Source: Sphingosinicella sp041621755
GTDB lineage: Bacteria > Pseudomonadota > Alphaproteobacteria > Sphingomonadales > Sphingomonadaceae
Direction: 5' to 3'
Length of the DNA stretch: 14,705 bases
Assembly: GCA_041621755.1 (NCBI GenBank)
Contig: JBFKAE010000070.1
Location: 1-14,705 of the forward strand
The translations under genes were made by a program, and so were the position numbers. Each line of letters begins with the position of its first letter. Position 1 is the stretch's first letter. Shown here one piece after another: positions 1 to 7,324 of this stretch. The notes under the pieces are model-generated. The model searched no databases, was not told where the DNA came from, and saw only the letters and a list, made by a program, of their open reading frames with translations.

Positions 1-144
1 AAGATCCGCTGGCGCAGCGAGCCGGGCAACAAACGCATCTCGCACATCTTCTGCCAGCTCGCCCGGATTAATCCCCCCGAGAGCTGATAAACGCTCTATT
101 GGCGCGCTCGCCGCATCGCGCCTGATATCACCCAACCTGGTCAT
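1..144 (-). CDS. Partial unknown protein, N-terminal 48 residues (leftward)
   Basis: The minus strand is open from an ATG at 142-144 to the left edge of the window. It gives 48 residues starting MTRLGDIRRDAASAPIERL, then an acidic, alanine- and leucine-rich stretch that could form amphipathic helices. A Shine-Dalgarno-like GGGAG sits six bases before the ATG. First codon positions are rich in G and purines, as in real genes. I do not recognise the family. The competing reading is a plus-strand C-terminal tail of 28 residues at 1-87, ending NPPES and then two stops (TGA, TAA). That reading has higher GC at third positions but fewer purines at first positions and a poor residue mix. Both are unlikely to be genes at once. 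I prefer the leftward one, which would make it divergent from purE. Confidence 0.4.
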   Translation of the reverse strand, partial: MTRLGDIRRDAASAPIERLSALGGINPGELAEDVRDAFVARLAAPADL

Positions 145-262
145 ACCCTGCTCCCGTAATGAACCGTTCGATAGCATTATTATCTTAACAGAAAACTGCA
201 CATAGACAGTCCGCCATGGCAACATTAGGTTGCACCGCTTCCGTTTGATCGAAGGACAAAAT

Positions 263-751
263 ATGACGGACAGCCTGCCGATTGTCGGCATCATCATGGG
301 AAGCCAGTCGGACTGGGACACCATGCGACACGCCGCCGATACGCTCGCGGCGCTCGATATCCCGCACGAGGTCCGTATCGTTTCCGCGCACAGGACGCCA
401 GACCGGCTCTATGACTACGCCAAAAGTGCAGCAGATCGCGGCCTTAAATGCATCATTGCAGGCGCAGGGGGGGCGGCGCATTTGCCGGGCATGGCCGCAG
501 CCATGACAATCCTGCCCGTGCTTGGTGTACCGGTCGAATCAAAAACGCTCAAAGGTCAGGATAGCTTGCTGTCCATCGTGCAGATGCCCGCTGGGGTGCC
601 GGTCGGAACGCTCGCCATTGGCAAGGCTGGCGCGACCAATGCAGCATTACTCGCCGTCGCCATGCTCGGCGCATATAATACCGATATTCAATCGCGCCTC
701 GCCGCTTGGCGTGCCGCACAGACCGCAAAGGTAGCAGACGCGCCCGTATGA
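263..751 (+). CDS. purE: N5-carboxyaminoimidazole ribonucleotide mutase PurE (class I)
   Basis: Cytosolic mutase of de novo purine synthesis. It moves the carboxylate of N5-CAIR, the product of PurK, to give CAIR. The 162-residue length is typical of bacterial class I PurE. Visible motifs are MGSQSD at residues 12-17 (nucleotide binding), SAHRTP at 41-46 with the conserved active-site histidine at 43, and the glycine-rich GAGGAAHLPGM at 67-77. I start it at the ATG at 263 because a good AAGGA (252-256) lies just upstream and MTDSLPIVGIIMGSQ begins like the family. An upstream in-frame TTG at 230 would add 11 unlikely residues. purK follows after 10 bases, so the two are almost certainly co-transcribed. 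Confidence 0.97.
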   Translation: MTDSLPIVGIIMGSQSDWDTMRHAADTLAALDIPHEVRIVSAHRTPDRLYDYAKSAADRGLKCIIAGAGGAAHLPGMAAAMTILPVLGVPVESKTLKGQDSLLSIVQMPAGVPVGTLAIGKAGATNAALLAVAMLGAYNTDIQSRLAAWRAAQTAKVADAPV

Positions 752-761
752 TATTGCATCT

Positions 762-1832
762 ATGATTACGCCTGGTTCGACTATTGGTATTCTTGGCGGC
801 GGACAGCTTGGCCGCATGCTCGCCATGGCGGCGGCAAGCATGGGTTATCGCGTCCATATTTTTGCGCCTGAAGACCGGCTTCCGGCTGGCGACGTTGCCG
901 CCGAAGTCACGCGCGCCCCTTATACCGACCGCGCGGCGCTCACACGCTTTGCGGAAAGCGTCGATGTCATTACGCTTGAATTTGAAAACATCGCCGCCGA
1001 CAGCTTGGCCTTTCTTGAAACCTTAAAACCGGTTCGACCCGGCGCACGCGCGCTCGAAATCGCGCAGGACCGCATCTCGGAAAAGGATTTCTTCACCGCA
1101 CTTGGAGGGCGCGCTGCCCCCTATCGCGCTGTTTCCGATCTTGCCGGGCTTGAAGCCGCGGTACGCGAGATCGGCGCGCCGGGGATACTCAAAACCCGCC
1201 GCTTTGGCTATGATGGCAAAGGTCAGGCGCGCATCAACAATAAGGATACATTGCCTCAAGCATGGGCCGACGTTGGCGAAAACCCCTCAGTCTACGAAGG
1301 TTTCGTGACGTTCGTCGCCGAATTTTCAATTTTGCTCGCCCGCACCGAAGATGGCACGAGTGTCGTTTATCCTGCGCCACGCAACGAGCATGACAATGGC
1401 ATTTTGGCGCGATCGACCGTGCCCGTACCCGATACGATCAGCGACCAGATTCCCGTCGCAGCAGAATTGGCGCGCAAAGTTGCCAACGCACTCGACTATG
1501 TCGGCTTGCTGACGCTTGAATTCTTCGCAACCGAAGATGGTCCGGTCTTTAACGAAATGGCACCGCGCGTCCACAATAGCGGCCACTGGACAATTGAAGG
1601 CGCGCATACCAGTCAGTTCGAAAATCACATTCGCGCAATCTGTGGACTGCCGCTTGGTGAAACCGGACTGAGCAGCCACGGCGTGCGCATGGCGAACCTG
1701 ATCGGTGACGAGGCACGCGGTTGGGCGGAAATCCTGCGCGACCCACGCGCCCATCTGCACCTTTACGGCAAGCGCGAGATCAAACCCGGTCGCAAAATGG
1801 GCCATGTCACATGGTTGGAGGATCAAAAATAG
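762..1832 (+). CDS. purK: N5-carboxyaminoimidazole ribonucleotide synthase PurK
   Basis: ATP-grasp enzyme that carboxylates AIR with ATP and bicarbonate to give N5-CAIR, the substrate of PurE. The product is 356 residues, normal for the family. The N-terminal Rossmann-like domain opens with GILGGGQLGRM (residues 9-19). LEFENI follows near 72. The ATP-grasp region contains KTRRFGYDGKGQ (144-155), and NEMAPRVHNSGHW near 265-277 carries metal and phosphate ligands. The C-terminus has the usual YGK-EIKPGRKMGHVT pattern. The ATG at 762 matches the family N-terminus, although no strong ribosome binding site precedes it. Being 10 bases behind purE, it may depend on translational coupling. No frameshift or missing motif is seen. 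Confidence 0.97.
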   Translation: MITPGSTIGILGGGQLGRMLAMAAASMGYRVHIFAPEDRLPAGDVAAEVTRAPYTDRAALTRFAESVDVITLEFENIAADSLAFLETLKPVRPGARALEIAQDRISEKDFFTALGGRAAPYRAVSDLAGLEAAVREIGAPGILKTRRFGYDGKGQARINNKDTLPQAWADVGENPSVYEGFVTFVAEFSILLARTEDGTSVVYPAPRNEHDNGILARSTVPVPDTISDQIPVAAELARKVANALDYVGLLTLEFFATEDGPVFNEMAPRVHNSGHWTIEGAHTSQFENHIRAICGLPLGETGLSSHGVRMANLIGDEARGWAEILRDPRAHLHLYGKREIKPGRKMGHVTWLEDQK

Positions 1833-1882
1833 GAACCCGGCTGCACTTTAAGACCGGGACCCTATTACTCAATAAATGTGCG

Positions 1883-1943
1883 CGCCTCGTTGCCGCCCCC
1901 CTCATCAAGGCTCACTTTTAAGCCGGAGGGTGGCGAGCAGGCG
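1883..1943. terminator. Candidate bidirectional hairpin between convergent purK and DUF1428 gene
   Basis: In the 114-base gap between the converging stops, 1883-1898 can pair with 1928-1943: 12 Watson-Crick pairs, two G-U pairs and a two-base internal mismatch. A small inner hairpin, GGCT-8-AGCC (about 1909-1924), sits in the loop. Neither side has a clear T-run, so factor-independent termination is uncertain. The convergent position is what suggests a shared terminator. A weaker CCCGG/CCGGG pair lies at 1836-1858. Confidence 0.3.
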
Positions 1944-1946
1944 TTG

Positions 1947-2666
1947 CTATGCCTTTACATCGACAATCGGATAGAAGCCGCCATAGATTAGTCGTTTACC
2001 ATCCAAGGGCATTTGCAGTTTCGCCATGCGTTTGTCTTCGCGCATGGCAGCAGAGCCCTTCTCATGTGCTTCCTTTGACGGCCACTCAGCGTAACCGAAG
2101 GCAATCGCTTCGTCGGTTTCGGCTTTCACCGCTCGCTTGAAATCCGTGACCTTGCCATCTTCGATTGTCTCGGCCCAAGCGTCCAAAGCGTGTAGCGCGC
2201 CACAGTCGACCGCAACATCACGCATCGACGCGCACATCTCATCAAACGCCCTGCGGTTATTCCGCGGCACGGGGGCGACGTAGCCCATGACATAGCCGCT
2301 CGTGCCACCATTACCGCTTTCGCCAAGTGTTTCGAAACCGGCAAAGACCATCCGCTTGCCGTCAAAGGGCATGTCAGGCGGCATTTCCTGCATGCGTTCG
2401 TCCTGCATCATTTTTTCATGGGCCTTGTCGCATGTTTCTTTCGTGCCCCAATCGACCCAGGAAAAGACGATATTTTCCTCGCCTTGCGCATTCACAGCGC
2501 CGTACATGTCGGTGGTCTTTCCCTTGGGCACTTCGTCGCCCCAGCATTCGACCAGCCGAAGCGCACCGAATTCCATGAACATCGGCGCCATATCGGCCGC
2601 CATCTTGCGATACGCTTCCTTTTTCGCAGGCAACACGGGAATCAGATATCCTTGAATATACGACAT
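1947..2666 (-). CDS. Protein with two tandem DUF1428 (YbaA-like) domains
   Basis: The 239-residue product contains the same domain twice. Copy 1 (about 1-114) begins MSYIQGYLIPV and ends with MPFDGKRMVFAGF (99-111). Copy 2 (about 124-239) begins SGYVMGYVAPV and ends with MPLDGKRLIYGGF (219-231). The aligned sites FSWVDWGTKE (68-77) and FGYAEWPSKE (190-199) also repeat, and a Gly/Ser-rich linker (115-124) joins the halves. Single-domain members such as E. coli YbaA are about 117 residues, fold as a ferredoxin-like dimeric alpha/beta barrel and have no established function. The fusion probably forms that two-unit barrel within one chain. I start at 2666, where AAGGAG lies seven bases upstream, rather than at the in-frame ATG at 2693. 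No signal peptide is seen, so it is probably cytosolic. Confidence 0.85.
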   Translation of the reverse strand: MSYIQGYLIPVLPAKKEAYRKMAADMAPMFMEFGALRLVECWGDEVPKGKTTDMYGAVNAQGEENIVFSWVDWGTKETCDKAHEKMMQDERMQEMPPDMPFDGKRMVFAGFETLGESGNGGTSGYVMGYVAPVPRNNRRAFDEMCASMRDVAVDCGALHALDAWAETIEDGKVTDFKRAVKAETDEAIAFGYAEWPSKEAHEKGSAAMREDKRMAKLQMPLDGKRLIYGGFYPIVDVKA

Positions 2667-2773
2667 GGCCTCTCTCCTTCCGTCCTCGATCAAAGCGCCG
2701 CTGGCATGCCGGGCATTACAAAGGACCTACAGGGCGCTCATTTCAAATATCCGTCTCTTCGCCATAGGGTTTT

Positions 2774-2802
2774 ATTATAAGTTCAAGCCAAAATAGGGTG
2801 AT
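2774..2802 (-). promoter_or_regulatory. Candidate promoter of the DUF1428 gene
   Basis: On the minus strand a perfect TATAAT occupies 2779-2774. The -35 position, 17-18 bases upstream, holds only a weak ATCACC-like hexamer. Transcription would begin near 2766, leaving a leader of about 100 bases before the ATG at 2666. The call rests on the -10 match and its position in the only gap upstream of the gene. Confidence 0.35.
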
Positions 2803-2823
2803 GCCCGCAAACGCTCCATATTG

Positions 2824-2840
2824 TGCGTCAATTGCGTCAA
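2824..2840. repeat. Two 8-bp direct repeats, possible operator
   Basis: TGCGTCAA occurs at 2824-2831 and again at 2833-2840, a nine-base period. The reverse complement of its core, TGACGCA, recurs at 2917-2923. The pair lies just upstream of the candidate DUF1428 promoter and downstream of a gene for a ribbon-helix-helix protein, a fold that often binds short repeated sites. The operator role is inference only. Confidence 0.3.
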
Positions 2841-2931
2841 AATCCGCAGCCAGTCGCGCGCCATTATCTGCTATAATACCATGAAATTGCCGACGAAATA
2901 TTACACCTTCGAATCCTGACGCACTTCCAGC

Positions 2932-3153
2932 TTACCTGGAACCTTTGCCTTGCGAGCGCTGGAACAGCCAGACTCGGATTGCACTTGAAAGGTTCGTCGT
3001 TCGTGCATCGTCGATTTCCGACACGAGGCCGTTCAGCGATCTCCCCTCTGCCGCAGCCGCTGCAACCAAGGCCTCCCAGAATATGGGTTCAAGACTGATC
3101 GAAGTGCGGTGACCCGCAATCGTTACCGAGCGCCTGATGAGCGCGCCGCTCAT
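2932..3153 (-). CDS. Ribbon-helix-helix domain protein (RHH_4-like)
   Basis: Small 73-residue protein. Residues 6-64 fit the alphaproteobacterial RHH_4 type: a beta strand RRSVTIAGHRTSISLE (7-22), then FWEALVAAAAAEGRSLNGLVSEID (helix-turn-helix part), then LSSAIRVWLF (55-64). Proteins of this fold dimerise and usually bind DNA through the beta ribbon, but the target of this family is not established. It starts 39 bases after the phaB stop on the same strand and is probably in the same transcript. No good Shine-Dalgarno precedes the ATG at 3153, so it may rely on coupling. No toxin-like partner is next to it, which argues against an antitoxin role. Alternatives are an autoregulator or a protein-interaction adaptor. 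Confidence 0.8.
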   Translation of the reverse strand: MSGALIRRSVTIAGHRTSISLEPIFWEALVAAAAAEGRSLNGLVSEIDDARTTNLSSAIRVWLFQRSQGKGSR

Positions 3154-3174
3154 CTTGCAAGATGCGGCGGTAAC

Positions 3175-3198
3175 GTCGCCTCAATAGTCGCCTCAATA
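3175..3198. repeat. Perfect 12-bp tandem duplication covering the phaB stop codon
   Basis: GTCGCCTCAATA is present twice without a gap (3175-3186 and 3187-3198). On the coding (minus) strand this reads TATTGAGGCGAC twice. The phaB stop TGA (3195-3193) is therefore followed four codons later by a second in-frame TGA (3183-3181). The duplication leaves the last phaB codon (Tyr) unchanged and lengthens the spacer to the RHH gene by 12 bases. Confidence 0.95.
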
Positions 3199-3915
3199 CA
3201 TGTGCTGGCCGCCGTTGATCGACAGTGTCGACCCGGTAACAAAGCCGCCATCATCGGCGCAGAGAAAGGCGACACCGCGCGCGATCTCGCTTGCCTTGCC
3301 AAGGCGTCCGACGGGAATTTTGGCGACGATCTTTTCGAGCACGGCTTCAGGAACCGCGGCGACCATATCCGTGTCGATATAGCCCGGCGCGATGGCATTG
3401 ACGGTAATACCATAGCGCGCACCTTCCTGCGCCAACGCCTTGGTAAAGCCGTGGATACCCGATTTAGCGGCGGCATAGTTCACCTGCCCATACTGACCGG
3501 CTTGCCCGTTGATCGATCCAATATTGACGATCCGCCCAAAGCCACGGTCTTTCATCCCCTGAAATACAGCTTTTGCCATGTTGAAGCAACCACCGAGATT
3601 AACATCGATCACGTCTTCCCATGCCTGCCGATCCATTTTCATCAATACGCCGTCGCGCGTAATGCCCGCATTGTTGACAACGACATCGACGGGGCCAAGC
3701 TCTACTTCGACCTGCTTGACACCTGCCTGGCAGGCCTCGTAATCGCCGACGTCCCACTTGAACGTCCTGATACCGGCACGATCCGAAAATTCGCGCGCGC
3801 GATCGTCATTACCCGCATAGTTCGCCGCAACCGTCATGCCCATTTTCTGGAGCTCAAGGCTAATCGCCTCTCCGATGCCCCGCGATCCACCGGTAACAAT
3901 TGCAACGCGTGACAT
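3193..3915 (-). CDS. phaB: Acetoacetyl-CoA reductase PhaB (short-chain dehydrogenase)
   Basis: NADPH-dependent reductase that converts acetoacetyl-CoA to (R)-3-hydroxybutyryl-CoA, the monomer for polyhydroxyalkanoate. The 240-residue product is a complete classical short-chain dehydrogenase: cofactor motif TGGSRGIG (8-15), NNAG (81-84), and a catalytic triad at Ser134, Tyr147 and Lys151. The stretch GQYGQVNYAAAKSGIHGFTK (140-159) is characteristic of PhaB rather than FabG. The start at 3915 has a strong GAGGAG upstream. It follows hemH by 36 bases on the same strand. No PHA synthase or thiolase gene is visible here, so the polymer role is inferred from family resemblance. A FabG-like role is the main alternative. 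Confidence 0.88.
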   Translation of the reverse strand: MSRVAIVTGGSRGIGEAISLELQKMGMTVAANYAGNDDRAREFSDRAGIRTFKWDVGDYEACQAGVKQVEVELGPVDVVVNNAGITRDGVLMKMDRQAWEDVIDVNLGGCFNMAKAVFQGMKDRGFGRIVNIGSINGQAGQYGQVNYAAAKSGIHGFTKALAQEGARYGITVNAIAPGYIDTDMVAAVPEAVLEKIVAKIPVGRLGKASEIARGVAFLCADDGGFVTGSTLSINGGQHMY

Positions 3916-3951
3916 GCTGATCTCCTCTAAAATTGATTTTCCTATAGAACT

Positions 3952-4971
3952 TCAGACAAGTGATTCGCGCCAGCCCTTCAATTCCCTGACCACCAATGAT
4001 TGCAACATAGCGTTCCCCACCGCGCTCGCATTGAGGCACGGCAGGTAAGCAAATTTCTCGCCGCCTGCAGACAAGAACTGTTCGCGCCCCGCAATGCTGA
4101 TTTCTTCCAGCGTTTCGAGGCAATCGGCGGCAAAACCCGGCGCAATGACGGCCACACGCCTAATGCCGTCTTTGGGCAGCGCTTCCAGCGTCTTGTCGAG
4201 ATAGGGCTGCAGCCACGCCGCCTTGCCAAATCGCGACTGGAACACGATGCGAAATCCAGCCTCGTCCCGGCCGAGCGCCTCTCGCAGCAAACGCGCGGTT
4301 TTTTGCGCGTGACAGTGATAGGGATCGCCAAGATGCAACGTCCGCTCCGGCATGCCGTGGAACGACGCGATCAGAAGCTGAGGTTCGAAATCGAGCGTGG
4401 CAAGCGCATCGCGCATATGTTTGGCAAGCGCGTCGATATAGGCCGGATCATCATAATATGGCGGCAGCGTCCGCAGCGCCGGTTGCCAGCGCATTTTGCC
4501 AAGCGCCGCGCCTGCGGCATCGATCACGCTCGCCGTCGTCGCCCCGCAATATTGCGGGTATAGCGGGGCGAGCAGAATACGCGTGCATCCCGCGTCCTTC
4601 ATGGCGACGAGTTTTGATGCAATCGATGGATTGCCATAGCGCATCGCATAATCGACATGAATTCCGGGCAACGCCACGCCGAGCGCACTGGCCTGATCAG
4701 CGGTAATCACCCGCAGCGGCGCATCATCACGTTCCCGGTCCCAGATCTTGGCATAGAGCTTCGCGCTTTTTGCCGGACGGACATTCAAGATAATCCCGCG
4801 CAGGATCGGCTGCCAGACGATTTGCGGAATTTCAATAACGCGCGGGTCGGACAGAAACGCCTTGAGGTAACGCCTGACCGACGGCGCGTCGGGTTGGTCG
4901 GGCGAACCAAGATTGACAAGCAACACGCCAATTTTTGGTTCGGCAATATCTGTGTGGTCTGCCGGTCTCAT
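3952..4971 (-). CDS. hemH: Ferrochelatase HemH
   Basis: Terminal heme-synthesis enzyme that inserts Fe2+ into protoporphyrin IX. The product is 339 residues. Family features are IGVLLVNLGSPD near the N-terminus (14-25), PLYPQYCGATTAS (136-148), SFHGMPER (203-210) with the catalytic histidine at 205, FQSRFGKAAWLQPY (244-257), and PGFAADCLETLEEI (278-291), the conserved acidic helix. The open frame extends upstream to 5280, but that part overlaps the preceding gene out of frame and is arginine-rich noise. The ATG at 4971 shares its first base with the stop of the upstream oxidoreductase gene (TGATG), the arrangement expected for coupled translation. Confidence 0.96.
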   Translation of the reverse strand: MRPADHTDIAEPKIGVLLVNLGSPDQPDAPSVRRYLKAFLSDPRVIEIPQIVWQPILRGIILNVRPAKSAKLYAKIWDRERDDAPLRVITADQASALGVALPGIHVDYAMRYGNPSIASKLVAMKDAGCTRILLAPLYPQYCGATTASVIDAAGAALGKMRWQPALRTLPPYYDDPAYIDALAKHMRDALATLDFEPQLLIASFHGMPERTLHLGDPYHCHAQKTARLLREALGRDEAGFRIVFQSRFGKAAWLQPYLDKTLEALPKDGIRRVAVIAPGFAADCLETLEEISIAGREQFLSAGGEKFAYLPCLNASAVGNAMLQSLVVRELKGWRESLV

Positions 4972-7226
4972 CAATAACGATAAAACGGCAGGTCGCGCAG
5001 ACGTTCGCCCGTCGCTGCGAACACGGCATTGGCAAGCGCAGGCGCGACAGGCGGTACGCCCGGTTCGCCGACGCCGCCGGGCGGTGCATCGGACTTCATG
5101 ATGTGTACGACGATTTCGGGCGTCTCGTCCATCCGGAGCAACGGATAAGAGTCGAAATTCTGTTGCTCGCTTTCGCCCTCGATAAAGCGGATCTGGCCGT
5201 GCAACGCCGCGGTCAGGCCAAAGATGATACTGCCTTCCATCTGCGCACGAATGATATTGGGATTGACCACCCTGCCGCAATCAATAACGCAGGTGATACG
5301 CCGCAGCGTTACCTCTTCCAAGCTCGGCGCTTCGACCTCGACAACCTGCCCGACAATACTGCCAAAGCTTTTGTGCAGCGCAATTCCGCGACCGACATGA
5401 TCTTCGCCGCCACCCATAAGACCGCCCATTGACGCAACGGTTTTCAGCACCTCGGCCTCGCGAGAGGTCTCGTCCATCATGCGCAGCCGAAACGTCAGCG
5501 GATCGCTACCCGCTGCAACCGCCAGCTCGTCGATAAAACATTCGTTGAAAAACGCCGCATAGCTATGCTCGACCGAGCGCCAGTATCCGATCGGCACCGG
5601 CGTCGGAACCTCAACATGCGCGGCGCGAAAGGCCGGAATGGCATAAGGCAGCGCATCGAGTCCTTTCAGCATTTCCGCGCTGTCGCCACCGCGCGCCAGC
5701 AATGGCAGCACGCGCGACATGAAACTTTCCGCTAGATTGGGTGCTGCGATCTTGACGTCCCAGCCCACAATCTTCTTGTCTTCATTCACCTGCCCGCGCA
5801 GGCGCGCCTTCACCGCCGGACGATATTTATCGCGCGCCATGTCCTCTTCACGGTGCCAGATCAATTGCACCGGACGCTTGATCTCACGCGCGATGCGTGC
5901 CGCCTGCACGGCTGCATCAACCTCCGCCTTGCGTCCAAACCCACCACCGAGCAGCGTCGGATAGACTCTGACATTACGCTCCGCGATACCAAGCGCATCG
6001 GCAACGCGCCAGTTTACAAGGCTTGCGGACTGCGTCGGCACCCAGACTTCGGCCTTGCCATTTTCAAATCGCACCGTCGCCGTCATCGGCTCAAGACAGG
6101 CGTGAGCAAGGAACGGCACGCTGTAATCCGCCGCGATCACCGGACCGGCGGCAAACACGTCTTCGACATCCCCCTCGTCGACAAACACGGTCCCGTCGTC
6201 ACTGTGCAATGCTTCGTCGAGCGCTGCGTCAATCACCTGACTGTCGGCAAGGTCTGCCACTTCAAAATTGGCATCGACCTGATCGAGCGCCTGACGCGCC
6301 GCCCACCACGTATCGGCGACAGTCGCATACCAGTCCGGCCCTTCGACAAGCCCGATAACACCACCCTGCAATGCCGCCTTTGGCAGGCTCGCCTCTTCAA
6401 GCGTGTCGGACCCAAGCGGCGCAGAGCGAACAGCGGCATAAACCATGTTTTCAAGCCGCACATCGGCACCGAATTGCGCGCTGCCATCGACCTTGGACGG
6501 AATATCGAGCCGTTCCACTTCGGCACCAAGAAACTTGCCCGTGCCCTCGGGGCGCAACGTCGGTTCATCGGGCGCATCATCAACGTCAATATCGCCGAGC
6601 AATTCGGCAAAAGCGATTTTCTGCCCGCCGCCAATGACAAAGCCATCGTCGGTATCGCAGTCCTCCCAATCAACGTCGAGCCGCTTTGCCCCTGCCCGGC
6701 ACAGCATCTCGCGCGCCGCAGCCCCTGCCACGCGCAGCGGTTGCCAGAAGCTCACCACCGAGGTCGACCCGCCAGTAATCTGTATGGCATTGCGCTCGAT
6801 GATCTCGACCGCCGCCCAATGTGCAATGCCCGCAAAAAACCCACGTTCATCGGTCGGTGAGCCGGCCATTGCGGTATTGGCGTAAATCGGGTGCAGCGGT
6901 GCAGGCTCAACCGCTACCATGCGCCAGTCCGCGCCAAGTTCATGCGCAAGAATCTGCGGCAGCGCCGTATAAACGCCCTGCCCCATTTCGGCCTGCGGCA
7001 CGGCGACCACGATTCGGCCATCCGCGCCGATCTTCAGCCAGCCATTGATCAGCGTCTCATCATCGCGCACCGCAAGGTTGAGCGGCACATTGCGTGGCCA
7101 GACTGTATAGCCGATCGCCAGCCCCGCCACAGCCCCCGCGCCGATCAGCAACTTGCGGCGGCTGATCTGCGGAACCGATATCTTCGGCAAGGCAAACGGT
7201 TTTTTCTCGGGCGAAGCGGGATCCAT
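4971..7226 (-). CDS. Tat-exported molybdopterin oxidoreductase large subunit (xanthine dehydrogenase family, IorB-like)
   Basis: The 751-residue protein has the layout of the molybdenum-cofactor subunit of isoquinoline 1-oxidoreductase (IorB) and related aldehyde dehydrogenases. The N-terminus carries a twin-arginine motif, SRRKLLIG (22-29), followed by a hydrophobic segment to about 41, so it should reach the periplasmic side folded, probably membrane-anchored. Cofactor-binding stretches include AEMGQGVYTALPQILAHEL near 79-97 and LLGGGFGRKAEVD mid-protein. YWRSVEHSYAAFFNECFIDEL lies further on. GVGEPGVPPVAPAL (718-731) contains the glutamate (721) expected to be the catalytic base. The substrate cannot be read from sequence. 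The usual [2Fe-2S] subunit (IorA type) and cytochrome c partner are not adjacent. The start has no clear Shine-Dalgarno, but the Tat motif supports it. Confidence 0.88.
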   Translation of the reverse strand: MDPASPEKKPFALPKISVPQISRRKLLIGAGAVAGLAIGYTVWPRNVPLNLAVRDDETLINGWLKIGADGRIVVAVPQAEMGQGVYTALPQILAHELGADWRMVAVEPAPLHPIYANTAMAGSPTDERGFFAGIAHWAAVEIIERNAIQITGGSTSVVSFWQPLRVAGAAAREMLCRAGAKRLDVDWEDCDTDDGFVIGGGQKIAFAELLGDIDVDDAPDEPTLRPEGTGKFLGAEVERLDIPSKVDGSAQFGADVRLENMVYAAVRSAPLGSDTLEEASLPKAALQGGVIGLVEGPDWYATVADTWWAARQALDQVDANFEVADLADSQVIDAALDEALHSDDGTVFVDEGDVEDVFAAGPVIAADYSVPFLAHACLEPMTATVRFENGKAEVWVPTQSASLVNWRVADALGIAERNVRVYPTLLGGGFGRKAEVDAAVQAARIAREIKRPVQLIWHREEDMARDKYRPAVKARLRGQVNEDKKIVGWDVKIAAPNLAESFMSRVLPLLARGGDSAEMLKGLDALPYAIPAFRAAHVEVPTPVPIGYWRSVEHSYAAFFNECFIDELAVAAGSDPLTFRLRMMDETSREAEVLKTVASMGGLMGGGEDHVGRGIALHKSFGSIVGQVVEVEAPSLEEVTLRRITCVIDCGRVVNPNIIRAQMEGSIIFGLTAALHGQIRFIEGESEQQNFDSYPLLRMDETPEIVVHIMKSDAPPGGVGEPGVPPVAPALANAVFAATGERLRDLPFYRY

Positions 7227-7324
7227 AGCGCGAATGTTTAGCGCGACAACGGCCCCATGTCGATTGCCGCTTTATGCGATCACAACCCCAAAAGAACCCG
7301 AAACGAACGCGACCAAAGCGCGGT

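Noticed and set aside
2775..2864. Minus-strand 29-codon ORF beginning MARDWLRILTQL
   Set aside because: No ribosome binding site, overlaps the candidate DUF1428 promoter, and a length easily reached by chance.
2932..3153. RHH protein as the antitoxin of a toxin-antitoxin pair
   Set aside because: No small toxin-like ORF is adjacent, and the sequence fits the RHH_4 family, which is not typically an antitoxin.
3109..3912. Plus-strand open frame (267 codons) opposite phaB
   Set aside because: Antisense to a complete short-chain dehydrogenase with its catalytic triad. The translation has no family features.
4972..5280. Upstream extension of hemH
   Set aside because: It overlaps the end of the oxidoreductase gene in another frame and is arginine- and cysteine-rich. 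The family N-terminus begins after the ATG at 4971.
5853..6860. Long plus-strand open frame (335 codons) opposite the molybdoenzyme gene
   Set aside because: It lies entirely antisense to a gene with clear family motifs, is rich in Arg, His and Pro, and shows no recognisable domain. It is a codon-bias shadow.
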